Origin: Phascolarctobacterium sp.
GTDB taxonomy: Bacteria > Bacillota > Negativicutes > Acidaminococcales > Acidaminococcaceae
DNA length: 8,973 bases
Direction: 5' to 3'
Assembly (NCBI GenBank): GCA_016302525.1
Contig: JAEDNJ010000058.1
Span: 1 to 8,973 of the forward strand
The stretch's first letter is position 1. Every line of letters starts with the position of its first letter. The translations under genes were made by a program, and so were the position numbers. Shown in pieces: positions 1 through 5,722 of this stretch. A model generated the notes under the pieces. It saw only the letters and a list, made by a program, of their open reading frames with translations, was not told the origin of the DNA and did not search any database.

Positions 1-160
1 TTAGGCAAGCGTATTTTTTTCGCGCGACTACAGTTCGGTGCTTAAGCACTCTCTTTATAACTTTCTCTCCAAAAGTCCCCTCATTTGGCCGCTTCGGCGA
101 ACCGTCTTTTCTCTTTTTTCTTCATGACGGCAGTGATACGGTCACGCGATCGTAGTTAGT
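1..160 (-). other. Unassigned left edge; possible structured RNA
   Basis: I recognise no gene here. Read leftward, the stretch can fold into a domain closed by 20-28 pairing with 141-149 (nine pairs on the minus-strand RNA, one a G-U that would be a C-A mismatch on plus-strand RNA). Inside it are small hairpins: 38-49 (GTGC-TTAA-GCAC), 88-98 (GCCG, 3-nt loop, CGGC) and 102-106 with 126-130 (CCGTC/GACGG). It lies downstream of the leftward promoter at 230-258 and could be the leader of a gene beyond the edge. Short leftward frames exist, such as MKKKEKRRFAEAAK, and one frame stays open from about 127 to the edge, but none has a convincing start and ribosome binding site together. I could not match it to 6S, SRP, RNase P, tmRNA or a known riboswitch. 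Confidence 0.25.
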
Positions 161-164
161 CTAC

Positions 165-222
165 AAAAGAAAAAGCAACAATTAGGCATGGAACAACAGC
201 TCCACAACATCATTGTTGCTTA
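165..222 (-). ncRNA. Candidate small RNA or attenuator ending in a strong hairpin
   Basis: A perfect 10-bp inverted repeat (AAGCAACAAT at 173-182, ATTGTTGCTT at 212-221) encloses a second short stem (TGGA/TCCA on the RNA). On the leftward transcript it is followed directly by a U-rich tract (UUUUUCUUUU). The -10 at 230-235 places the transcription start at about 222-224, the base of the 5' arm. The predicted product is therefore a self-contained RNA of about 58 nt, or an attenuator of a gene beyond the left edge. No family is recognised. Confidence 0.42.
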
Positions 223-229
223 TGTTGTA

Positions 230-258
230 ATTATACTACAAGGTTTTCTGCTTGTAAA
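230..258 (-). promoter_or_regulatory. Leftward sigma-A-type promoter
   Basis: On the minus strand a TTTACA -35 (253-258) and a perfect TATAAT -10 (230-235) are separated by 17 nt. It lies between the purC terminator and the hairpin at 173-221 and points to the left edge. It would start an RNA at about 222-224. Confidence 0.6.
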
Positions 259-264
259 GTAGGC

Positions 265-302
265 TAATAAAAAAACCAGGCATACTTTTATACCTGGTTT
301 TT
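265..302 (-). terminator. purC terminator (possibly bidirectional)
   Basis: AAAAACCAGG (271-280) pairs with CCTGGTTTTT (293-302), a 10-bp stem that ends 26 nt past the purC stop. On the leftward transcript it is followed by an uninterrupted run of U from the A-run at 268-275. Because the stem carries A on one side and T on the other, it could also stop rightward transcription. Confidence 0.85.
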
Positions 303-328
303 AATGTTATTATAAGCTTTTGTTTATA

Positions 329-1198
329 CTAGAACTTATCGCCAGTCAGAACCTCGTAGGCCTCCACATATTTGCCAATGGTCTTGTCCACAATGTCCTC
401 AGGCAGGGTCCAGTTATGACCTTCATTGGCCTTCAACCAGTTGCGCGCAAACTGCTTATCATAGGAAGGCTGGTCGTGACCAATTTCGTAGCCCTCACGC
501 GGCCAGAAGCGGCTGTTATCCGGAGTCAGGATCTCGTCACCCAGGGTGATGACACCATTTTCGTCTAAGCCAAATTCAAACTTGGTATCGGCAATGATAA
601 TGCCCTTTTCCCACGCATAGTCAGCACATTTTTTATAAATGGCCAGTGTGTATTCTTTTAGCTTCGCAGCATATTCCTCGCCCTTGCCCGGGAAATACTT
701 TTCCAGAAAGGCAATGCTAGCCTCGTAGGAAATGTTTTCGTCATGCTCACCAAGCTCGGCCTTAGTAGACGGAGTATAAATAGGTTCAGGCAGCTTTTGA
801 CATTCCTTAAGACCAGCAGGCAGCTTAATACCGCAAATCTCGCCAGTTTTTTGGTAGTTCACCCAACCAGAGCCAGTAATATAACCACGCACGATACATT
901 CAACGGGCAGCATTTCTAACTTCTTTACCTTTACGCTATTGCCCATGAATTCGGGTTGTTGGAAAAACTCCGGCATATCCTTGTTATCCATAGAAATAAC
1001 CTGATTCGGAACAATGTCCTCGGTAAAATCAAACCAGAATTTGGACATTCTGTTCAGAACCTCACCCTTACGGGGCACAGTGTTATTTAAAATAACATCA
1101 AAGCAGGAAATACGATTGGAAGCAACCATAATAATGCTGTCACCTAAATCGTACATCTCACGGACCTTGCCGGTTTTAAAAGGCTTGTATTCTTGCAT
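329..1198 (-). CDS. purC: Phosphoribosylaminoimidazole-succinocarboxamide synthase (SAICAR synthase)
   Basis: PurC joins aspartate to CAIR with ATP to give SAICAR in cytosolic de novo purine synthesis. The 289-residue protein shows the family signatures in order: the nucleotide-binding KTGKVREMY (8-16), ASNRISCFDV (26-35), PVECIVRGYITGSGW (98-112), DTKFEFG (204-210), DEILTPDNSRFW (221-232) and SYDKQFARNWL (245-255). It is of the longer ~290-residue type rather than the ~240-residue type common in many bacteria. The ATG is supported by an AGGAGG 8 nt upstream (1207-1212). No other purine gene is in the window, so purC is not inside a large pur operon on its right side, and a terminator follows it. 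The nearest upstream gene on the same strand is the CobW-type GTPase, 132 nt away. No convincing purC promoter is visible between them. Confidence 0.97.
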   Translation of the reverse strand: MQEYKPFKTGKVREMYDLGDSIIMVASNRISCFDVILNNTVPRKGEVLNRMSKFWFDFTEDIVPNQVISMDNKDMPEFFQQPEFMGNSVKVKKLEMLPVECIVRGYITGSGWVNYQKTGEICGIKLPAGLKECQKLPEPIYTPSTKAELGEHDENISYEASIAFLEKYFPGKGEEYAAKLKEYTLAIYKKCADYAWEKGIIIADTKFEFGLDENGVITLGDEILTPDNSRFWPREGYEIGHDQPSYDKQFARNWLKANEGHNWTLPEDIVDKTIGKYVEAYEVLTGDKF

Positions 1199-1230
1199 GT
1201 TAATCCCCTCCTAAAAACAAATGCAAAAAT

Positions 1231-1267
1231 TGTTATATTCATAACAGAGATATGATATCACATCTCT
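1231..1267 (-). promoter_or_regulatory. Two adjacent inverted repeats upstream of purC
   Basis: Two dyads sit between the CobW-type gene and purC. The first (1246-1255 with 1258-1267, AGAGATATGA / TCACATCTCT) forms 10 pairs with one G-U on the leftward RNA. The second (TGTTAT 1231-1236, 4-nt loop, ATAACA 1241-1246) is perfect. On the leftward transcript the second is followed by AUUUUUGC, so it resembles a weak AT-rich terminator. It could end the mnmA operon, attenuate readthrough into purC, or serve as an operator. Confidence 0.35.
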
Positions 1268-1330
1268 AATTATTCGTCTACGGCTTTTTTATGTATACAA
1301 ATAGACCAATAATCAGCTTCTTTATGTAGT

Positions 1331-2596
1331 TTATTCGCCTAAGGCAGCATCTAATTCGGCAATCAGCGCTTTTTTATCTATGCCCTTGCCAATGAAAACG
1401 ATACGCACCATACGGTCGCCATATTTTTCGTCCCATTCCTCTAAAAGTTCGGGATTGGCCTCAATGATAGCCTCGCGGGTTTCCTTATCCTCGGCATCTA
1501 CCCACAGGCCATCATCCTGCAGCTCAATCTGCTTGCCGCATTGCTCAAAGATATAGGCACGGATTCTGTCATCATCAAACCACAGGAAGCCCTTGGAACG
1601 AATAACCTTGGTGCGCCATTTCTTGATGACAGCAGCAAATTTTTCTTCGATAAAGGGACGACGACGGTAGTAGACAAAGGTTTCAATGCCATATTTTACA
1701 TGGTGATGGTGATGATGGTGGTCGTGGCAGCCACAGGTACAGTTTTCGTCATGCTCATGGTGGTGCTCATCCTCGTCATGGTGGTGATGGCAGCATTCGT
1801 GCTCATCCTCATCATGGTGGTGATGATGTTCGTGCTCTTCTTCCTCTTCTTTAGCTAAATCGTCATTCTCTAAAGCCTTAATCCAGCCTGCAGAGGAAGC
1901 AGCGACATCAAAATCAAAGGCGTTAGTGCCCAGGATCTCCTTCAAATCAACTACGGAATGGCTGGTCTCAATGACCTTCGCACTAGGAGCGAGGGCCTTA
2001 ATAACCTCGCGAATTTCTACAAGGTCAGCCTCACCAACTAAGTCAACCTTATTCAGCAAAATGGTGTTGCAGAATTCCAGCTGCTCGATAATCAGGCGCT
2101 CAACATCCTCTTCCTCAGGGTTGCTGTTTAAGATAGCGTCGCCATGATCAAACTCATCTGTCAGACGGAAGGCATCTGCTACCGTAACGATATTATCCAG
2201 ATAGCACAGAGGTGTGTCGCTCTTGCGACCCAAAGCCTGGTCCATCAGGGTGATGGTTTGCGCCAGGGTAATGGGGTTGCCAGCACCGCTAGCCTCGATT
2301 AGGATATAATCAAACTTGCCAGCATCACAGAGCTGCTTCAGCTGCTCAATGAGGTCAGCCTTCAAGGTGCAGCAGGCACAGCCATTAGCCAGAGAGACTA
2401 CGCTATCGGAGTCCTCCTTTTGGATGTTGCCGCCCTCAGCGATTAAACGAGCATCAATATTAACCTCGCCCACATCATTAACGATTACAGCTACATGGTA
2501 GCCATGATTTTGCTGTAAAATATAGTTCATCAGGGTTGTCTTGCCAGAGCCTAAATAGCCTGTCAAAAGACATACAGGAATGGGTTTTCTAGTCAT
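1331..2596 (-). CDS. COG0523 (CobW/YjiA-type) GTPase with His-rich metal-binding insert
   Basis: This is a G3E-family P-loop GTPase, a family linked to metal insertion or metal chaperoning (zinc, cobalt, iron). Visible motifs are the Walker A GYLGSGKTT (13-21), the family CxCC metal motif as CACC (73-76), EASGAG (101-106) and the guanine-specificity NKVD (182-185). Residues 255-299 (DNA about 1700-1834) hold 23 histidines, five cysteines and many Asp/Glu, a putative metal store between the GTPase domain and the CobW C-terminal domain (about 302-415). Length is 421 residues, normal for the family once the insert is counted. The start is backed by AAGGAG (2604-2609) 7 nt upstream. It follows mnmA by 30 nt, so the two are probably co-transcribed. 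The metal and client protein cannot be told from sequence. No Zur-like or cobalamin-type element was seen. Confidence 0.93.
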   Translation of the reverse strand: MTRKPIPVCLLTGYLGSGKTTLMNYILQQNHGYHVAVIVNDVGEVNIDARLIAEGGNIQKEDSDSVVSLANGCACCTLKADLIEQLKQLCDAGKFDYILIEASGAGNPITLAQTITLMDQALGRKSDTPLCYLDNIVTVADAFRLTDEFDHGDAILNSNPEEEDVERLIIEQLEFCNTILLNKVDLVGEADLVEIREVIKALAPSAKVIETSHSVVDLKEILGTNAFDFDVAASSAGWIKALENDDLAKEEEEEHEHHHHHDEDEHECCHHHHDEDEHHHEHDENCTCGCHDHHHHHHHVKYGIETFVYYRRRPFIEEKFAAVIKKWRTKVIRSKGFLWFDDDRIRAYIFEQCGKQIELQDDGLWVDAEDKETREAIIEANPELLEEWDEKYGDRMVRIVFIGKGIDKKALIAELDAALGE

Positions 2597-2626
2597 TGTT
2601 CTTCTCCTTCACATAAATTAACTAGC

Positions 2627-3715
2627 TTAAACAATAGTACCACCGCCGACTACTACCTCGCCATCATAAAGCACGAGGGATTGTCCCTTGGTAATAGCGC
2701 GCTGGGGTTCATCAAAATCAACAATCAAGGTATCCGCCTCAGGCTGGGTAACATTTGCCCATTGCTCCACATGGTGGTAGCGGATACGAGCCTTTAAGCG
2801 CCTGGGCTCGGTGATTTTTTCGCAGTCAATCAAATTTATATTTTTAGCTACTACATGGCTGCTAAAAAGCTCTTCGTTCGTAGACAGAATGACCTGATTG
2901 CGCTCTACATCTATTTCCTTGACATACATAGGCTGCGGCAGAGCCAGGCCTAAGCCCTTTCTCTGTCCCACAGTGTAGTGAATAATGCCCTTGTGACGGC
3001 CCAGCACTCTCCCCTGTGTATCAACAAAATTGCCAGCAGGGAACCTTTTGCCCGTTTGCTGCTCAATAAACTCAGCATATTTGCCGTCCTGCACAAAGCA
3101 GATGTCCTGGCTATCGTGCTTATGCGCATTCACAAAGCCGTGCGCCTCTGCCAGCTCTCTTACCTTAGTCTTTTCCAGCTCTCCCAGAGGGAATTGCACA
3201 TGAGCCAGCTGGTTCTGTGTTAAGGAATAAAGCACATAGCTTTGGTCCTTCTTGGGGTCGAGGCCCTTCAAAAGCAGATAACGGCCACTCGCCTCATCAT
3301 AGCGAATACGGGCATAGTGCCCCGTCACGACATAGTCACAGCCAAACTCCTGCGCCTTGGTGAACAGCTCCTCGAACTTTAGGTAGCGGTTGCAGTCAAT
3401 GCAGGGATTAGGCGTTCTGCCATGTGCATAAGCATCAATAAAGCGGTCAATAACATCATTACGGAAACGCTCCGCAAAGTTAATGGTATAGTGCTCCATA
3501 CCCAGGCTGGCGCACACCTTCTTGGCATCCTGAATATCATCCATAGAACAGCAGCTGGATTCAATGGGCACGCCAATATCCTCGTTGCAAAAGAGGCGCA
3601 TGGTAACCCCTGTGCACTCATAGCCCTGCTCTAACATCCGCAGAGCAGACACACTGGAATCTACACCCCCGCTCATAGCAATGAGCGCCTTTTTATTCAA
3701 TTTCATTTGAGTCAT
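2627..3715 (-). CDS. mnmA: tRNA-specific 2-thiouridylase MnmA
   Basis: MnmA adenylates and thiolates U34 at the wobble position of tRNA Lys, Glu and Gln in the cytosol. From the start chosen here the protein has 362 residues. It shows the PP-loop SGGVDSS (15-21), the catalytic segment TPNPCIDCNRYLKF (101-114), ATP- and tRNA-contact regions around TGHYAR (131-136), and SQDICF with Cys206. Cys108 aligns with the usual CN-KF catalytic cysteine. Cys105 gives a CxxC that together with Cys206 matches the three-cysteine class proposed to carry an Fe-S cluster. An ATG at 3745 would add ten residues (MLPCAAKETT), but AAAGGAG (3722-3728) lies inside that stretch and 6 nt before the ATG at 3713-3715, so the shorter form is preferred. 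It heads an operon with the CobW-type gene. Confidence 0.96.
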   Translation of the reverse strand: MTQMKLNKKALIAMSGGVDSSVSALRMLEQGYECTGVTMRLFCNEDIGVPIESSCCSMDDIQDAKKVCASLGMEHYTINFAERFRNDVIDRFIDAYAHGRTPNPCIDCNRYLKFEELFTKAQEFGCDYVVTGHYARIRYDEASGRYLLLKGLDPKKDQSYVLYSLTQNQLAHVQFPLGELEKTKVRELAEAHGFVNAHKHDSQDICFVQDGKYAEFIEQQTGKRFPAGNFVDTQGRVLGRHKGIIHYTVGQRKGLGLALPQPMYVKEIDVERNQVILSTNEELFSSHVVAKNINLIDCEKITEPRRLKARIRYHHVEQWANVTQPEADTLIVDFDEPQRAITKGQSLVLYDGEVVVGGGTIV

Positions 3716-3727
3716 AGTAGTCTCCTT

Positions 3728-3788
3728 TGCTGCACAAGGCAGCACATAAGGGCTCAGCCTGCCCTAACTCAGCCTGCTCACGCAGGGC
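3728..3788 (-). promoter_or_regulatory. GC-rich structured leader of mnmA
   Basis: Three hairpins are stacked just upstream of the mnmA ribosome binding site: CCTGC/GCAGG (3773-3777 with 3782-3786), AGGGC/GCCCT (3749-3753 with 3761-3765) and a perfect 6-bp TGCTGC/GCAGCA (3728-3733 with 3739-3744). The last touches the AAAGGAG Shine-Dalgarno. The word CTCAGCCTGC is directly repeated (3753-3762 and 3768-3777), with a shorter copy CTCAGCC at 3791-3797. The block is much more GC-rich than the flanking AT-rich DNA. No known riboswitch was recognised. Confidence 0.4.
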
Positions 3789-3825
3789 TTCTCAGCCAAA
3801 GGACACGCTGAAAATCGCACCTTAT

Positions 3826-3831
3826 ATTATA
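3826..3831 (-). promoter_or_regulatory. Possible -10 box for mnmA
   Basis: A perfect TATAAT reads leftward about 110 nt before the mnmA start. No good -35 lies at 16-18 nt; a TTGATG is 20 nt away (3852-3857), which is long. It lies between the terminator at 3862-3887 and the structured leader, where an mnmA promoter would be expected. Confidence 0.35.
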
Positions 3832-3861
3832 ACACATTCATACATAAATTTCATCAAGATT

Positions 3862-3887
3862 ATTAAAACAAAGCAGTTCTACTGCTT
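3862..3887 (-). terminator. Probable terminator of the hydE transcript
   Basis: On the leftward RNA AAGCAGT and ACTGCTT form a perfect 7-bp stem with a 3-nt loop (3871-3877 with 3881-3887), followed by UGUUUUAAU. It lies about 165 nt beyond the hydE stop and just before the mnmA -10 candidate. The plus strand lacks a T-run here, so only leftward use makes sense. Confidence 0.55.
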
Positions 3888-4022
3888 GTTCAAGCTTTTG
3901 CTTCTCTTATTGCCAAGCAGCTTACCTAACAGCAAGTAATTAAAACTCTACTGCACTAGCCTAAACTTTTCTTAATGCTTCACAAAGCAACGGTTAATGA
4001 AGTTTTTTTGCTTCTATAATAG

Positions 4023-4047
4023 TATTATGGTTAATAATATTATGGTT
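4023..4047. repeat. Short direct repeat next to the hydE stop
   Basis: TATTATGGTT occurs twice (4023-4032 and 4038-4047), 15 nt apart start to start, in an AT-rich stretch right after hydE. No function is evident. The rest of the 306-nt gap between hydE and mnmA (3888-4022) holds nothing else I can name. Confidence 0.4.
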
Positions 4048-4051
4048 TGGC

Positions 4052-5116
4052 CTAGCGCTTCACATCACCGCGGCTGGTGACAATTCTATAGCCTGCTGCG
4101 CGCACACGCAGCTCCAAACAGCTGCGACACTCGGCGGCTTCTTCGCCTGTGCAAATCTTGTTCGCGTAAAGCTGATAGCTTTGCCGCACTCGCACAGGGG
4201 AAAGATTAGGCATGAGCACATTGCCGCCAGCCTTTAGCCCCAGCTCGCGACCATTGGGAGCAATAGTCCCTAAGGCCGTAGTAGAGGGCAAAAGGGCATA
4301 GGGAAAGCACAGCCTTAAGATAGACAGCATACGCAAAGACAGCTCCAAGCTGCCGTCAGCCATGTCTCTAAAGGGAGTGGCCTCGTGATGAATGAAGGGA
4401 CCTATGCCAATCATGTCGGGCTCCAGCTCCTGCAAAAAGCGCAGGTCCTCTATTAAATTAGCCGTTGTCTGATAGGGAGAGCCCACCATAAAGCCAGCCC
4501 CCACCTGATAGCCCAGCTCCTTTAAATCCCACAGGCAGCGCTTACGATTAGCAAGGCTCATGCTCGCCGGGTGCAGCTTGGCATAATGCAGCTCATCAGC
4601 CGTCTCATGGCGCAACAGATAACGGTTGGCCCCGGCAGCAAAATAAGCCGCATAAGAGGCTCTGGGCTTTTCGCCTATAGACAGGGTAATAGCGCAGTCA
4701 GGGTAGCCCTCTCTAATGGCCGCTACAAGCTCACAAATGCGCTCATCTGTATAGTAGGGATCCTCGCCCCCCTGCAGGACAAAGGTTCTAAAGCCCAGCT
4801 CATAGCCAGTCCGGCAGCAGTCTAGAATATCCTCCTGTGTCAGTCTATAGCGCTCAACGCAGGCGTTGCCAGCACGAATACCGCAGTAATAGCAATTGTT
4901 CTTGCAGTAGTTCGTAAACTCAATCAGCCCACGCACATACACCTCATCCTGATAATGCTTGCGGCGTACCCTGTCAGCAGCCTCCGCCAGCAGCCTATTG
5001 GTTAGCTCCAGCAGGGGGGTCTCTATCAGCTCAGCCATGTCTCTATCCGGCAGATTTTTCTCTGCCTCTAGCTGAGCAACCAACGCTTGAATTTTAGCTT
5101 CGTCAATAGTCTTCAT
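4052..5116 (-). CDS. hydE: [FeFe]-hydrogenase H-cluster maturase HydE (radical SAM)
   Basis: HydE is a radical SAM enzyme that, with HydG and HydF, builds the diiron subcluster of the [FeFe]-hydrogenase H-cluster. The 354-residue protein has the radical SAM motif CX3CX2C (Cys71, Cys75, Cys78 in NYCKNNCYYCGIR), a glycine-rich LQGGEDP (114-120), SIGE (146-149), and RYLLRHETAD (165-174), all typical of the HydE/BioB-like barrel. A C-terminal CX7CX2C (Cys322, Cys330, Cys333) matches the accessory Fe-S motif found in many HydE proteins. Length is normal. The Shine-Dalgarno is modest (AAGAAGGG, about 8 nt upstream). HydF, HydG and the hydrogenase are not in this window, so hydE is not clustered with them on either side here. 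A terminator lies downstream at 3862-3887. Presence of HydE implies hydrogen metabolism in an anaerobe. Confidence 0.94.
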   Translation of the reverse strand: MKTIDEAKIQALVAQLEAEKNLPDRDMAELIETPLLELTNRLLAEAADRVRRKHYQDEVYVRGLIEFTNYCKNNCYYCGIRAGNACVERYRLTQEDILDCCRTGYELGFRTFVLQGGEDPYYTDERICELVAAIREGYPDCAITLSIGEKPRASYAAYFAAGANRYLLRHETADELHYAKLHPASMSLANRKRCLWDLKELGYQVGAGFMVGSPYQTTANLIEDLRFLQELEPDMIGIGPFIHHEATPFRDMADGSLELSLRMLSILRLCFPYALLPSTTALGTIAPNGRELGLKAGGNVLMPNLSPVRVRQSYQLYANKICTGEEAAECRSCLELRVRAAGYRIVTSRGDVKR

Positions 5117-5399
5117 ATTGTTACCCTTCTTACTTTACAACAACCTAGCCTTCTCCTAAATTGCTTAAGCATTGTTAATAGTCTACACTAAGCTTTTTCA
5201 TTAATATGCTATTTTTACTGTAGTCTCTACAATGATAATCTGCTGTAGAGCTTCTTTCTACAACAATTACAGCAGTAGCCTTAAGAAGCTCCCGCTCTGT
5301 TTTTTACATATTATAACATTTCCTGCTAGCTCTGCCTATAGTTTTTCGCAAATAAATCTACTAAATTCATAGGTTTTCTTATATTTTTTGGTTTTCCTC
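5117..5399. other. Divergent intergenic region upstream of hydE, with overlapping inverted repeats
   Basis: The region holds two perfect inverted repeats that cannot easily form together: CTGCTGTA/TACAGCAG (5240-5247 with 5268-5275) and GAGCTTCTT/AAGAAGCTC (5248-5256 with 5283-5291). A leftward TATAAT (5310-5315) with a weak TAGGCA -35 (5333-5338, 17-nt spacing) may be the hydE promoter, which would put both repeats in the hydE leader. A 19-codon leftward frame (5113-5172, MLKQFRRRLGCCKVRRVTI) ends in TGA overlapping the hydE ATG as ATGA, but it has no Shine-Dalgarno. No other gene was found. Confidence 0.3.
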
Positions 5400-5427
5400 T
5401 TGACATCCAGAAAATTAGTGCTATAAT
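5400..5427 (+). promoter_or_regulatory. cysK promoter
   Basis: A perfect TTGACA (5400-5405) and a perfect TATAAT (5422-5427) are separated by 16 nt on the plus strand. Transcription would start at about 5434, giving a leader of about 290 nt before cysK. It is one of the best promoter matches in the window. Confidence 0.8.
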
Positions 5428-5433
5428 AAAGCC

Positions 5434-5713
5434 ATAATCCTTATTAAATCACTAGGTAATGTAGAAATTGGAGATGATGGCAAATGAAGGCAATGTTGAT
5501 GTTACGATGTTGACCTAAAGCATTTTTGAAAAAAATGTTGCACTTTAGTAAGCAACAAGCTACTTTGAGAGCTTGCTAAAACAATAAGCATGAATAAAGC
5601 AAATGTTGCTAAGCTAAAACCTTCACAGCAAAACATAAGCAGCAAGCTTGCTAAATTATAGGTCTGGCTATGGCTAAGCTTACTACCAAAAAAACTATTA
5701 GTATAAAAAGGAG
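5434..5713 (+). promoter_or_regulatory. Long cysK leader with repeated complementary words
   Basis: GCTTGCTAAA occurs at 5571-5580 and again at 5646-5655. TTTAGTAAGC (5544-5553) can pair with either copy over ten positions with one G-U. TGTTGC/GCAACA (5536-5541 with 5552-5557), AGCAA/TTGCT (5598-5602 with 5606-5610) and the palindrome AGCAAGCTTGCT (5641-5652) are further stems. A 14-codon frame (5474-5518, MMANEGNVDVTMLT) has GGAG touching its first ATG; it contains no cysteine. I saw no T-box sequence, SAM riboswitch or terminator before the gene. The leader ends with AAGGAG (5708-5713), 9 nt before the cysK ATG. Confidence 0.4.
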
Positions 5714-5722
5714 TAATAAATC

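Noticed and set aside
1541..1858. Plus-strand frame rich in Met and Val, looking like a membrane protein
   Set aside because: It is the antisense reading of the His/Asp/Glu-rich codons of the CobW-type gene; GTG/ATG codons give false hydrophobic runs.
3716..3745. Ten-residue N-terminal extension of MnmA
   Set aside because: The Shine-Dalgarno lies inside it and fits the downstream ATG at 3715; MnmA proteins normally begin just before the PP-loop strand.
3962..4020. Rightward terminator CTTCA/TGAAG followed by seven T
   Set aside because: The stem is only 5 bp with a 15-nt loop and no rightward gene precedes it.
5434..5713. T-box or SAM riboswitch in the cysK leader
   Set aside because: No T-box core sequence, no specifier-loop arrangement, no SAM-I signature and no terminator were found.
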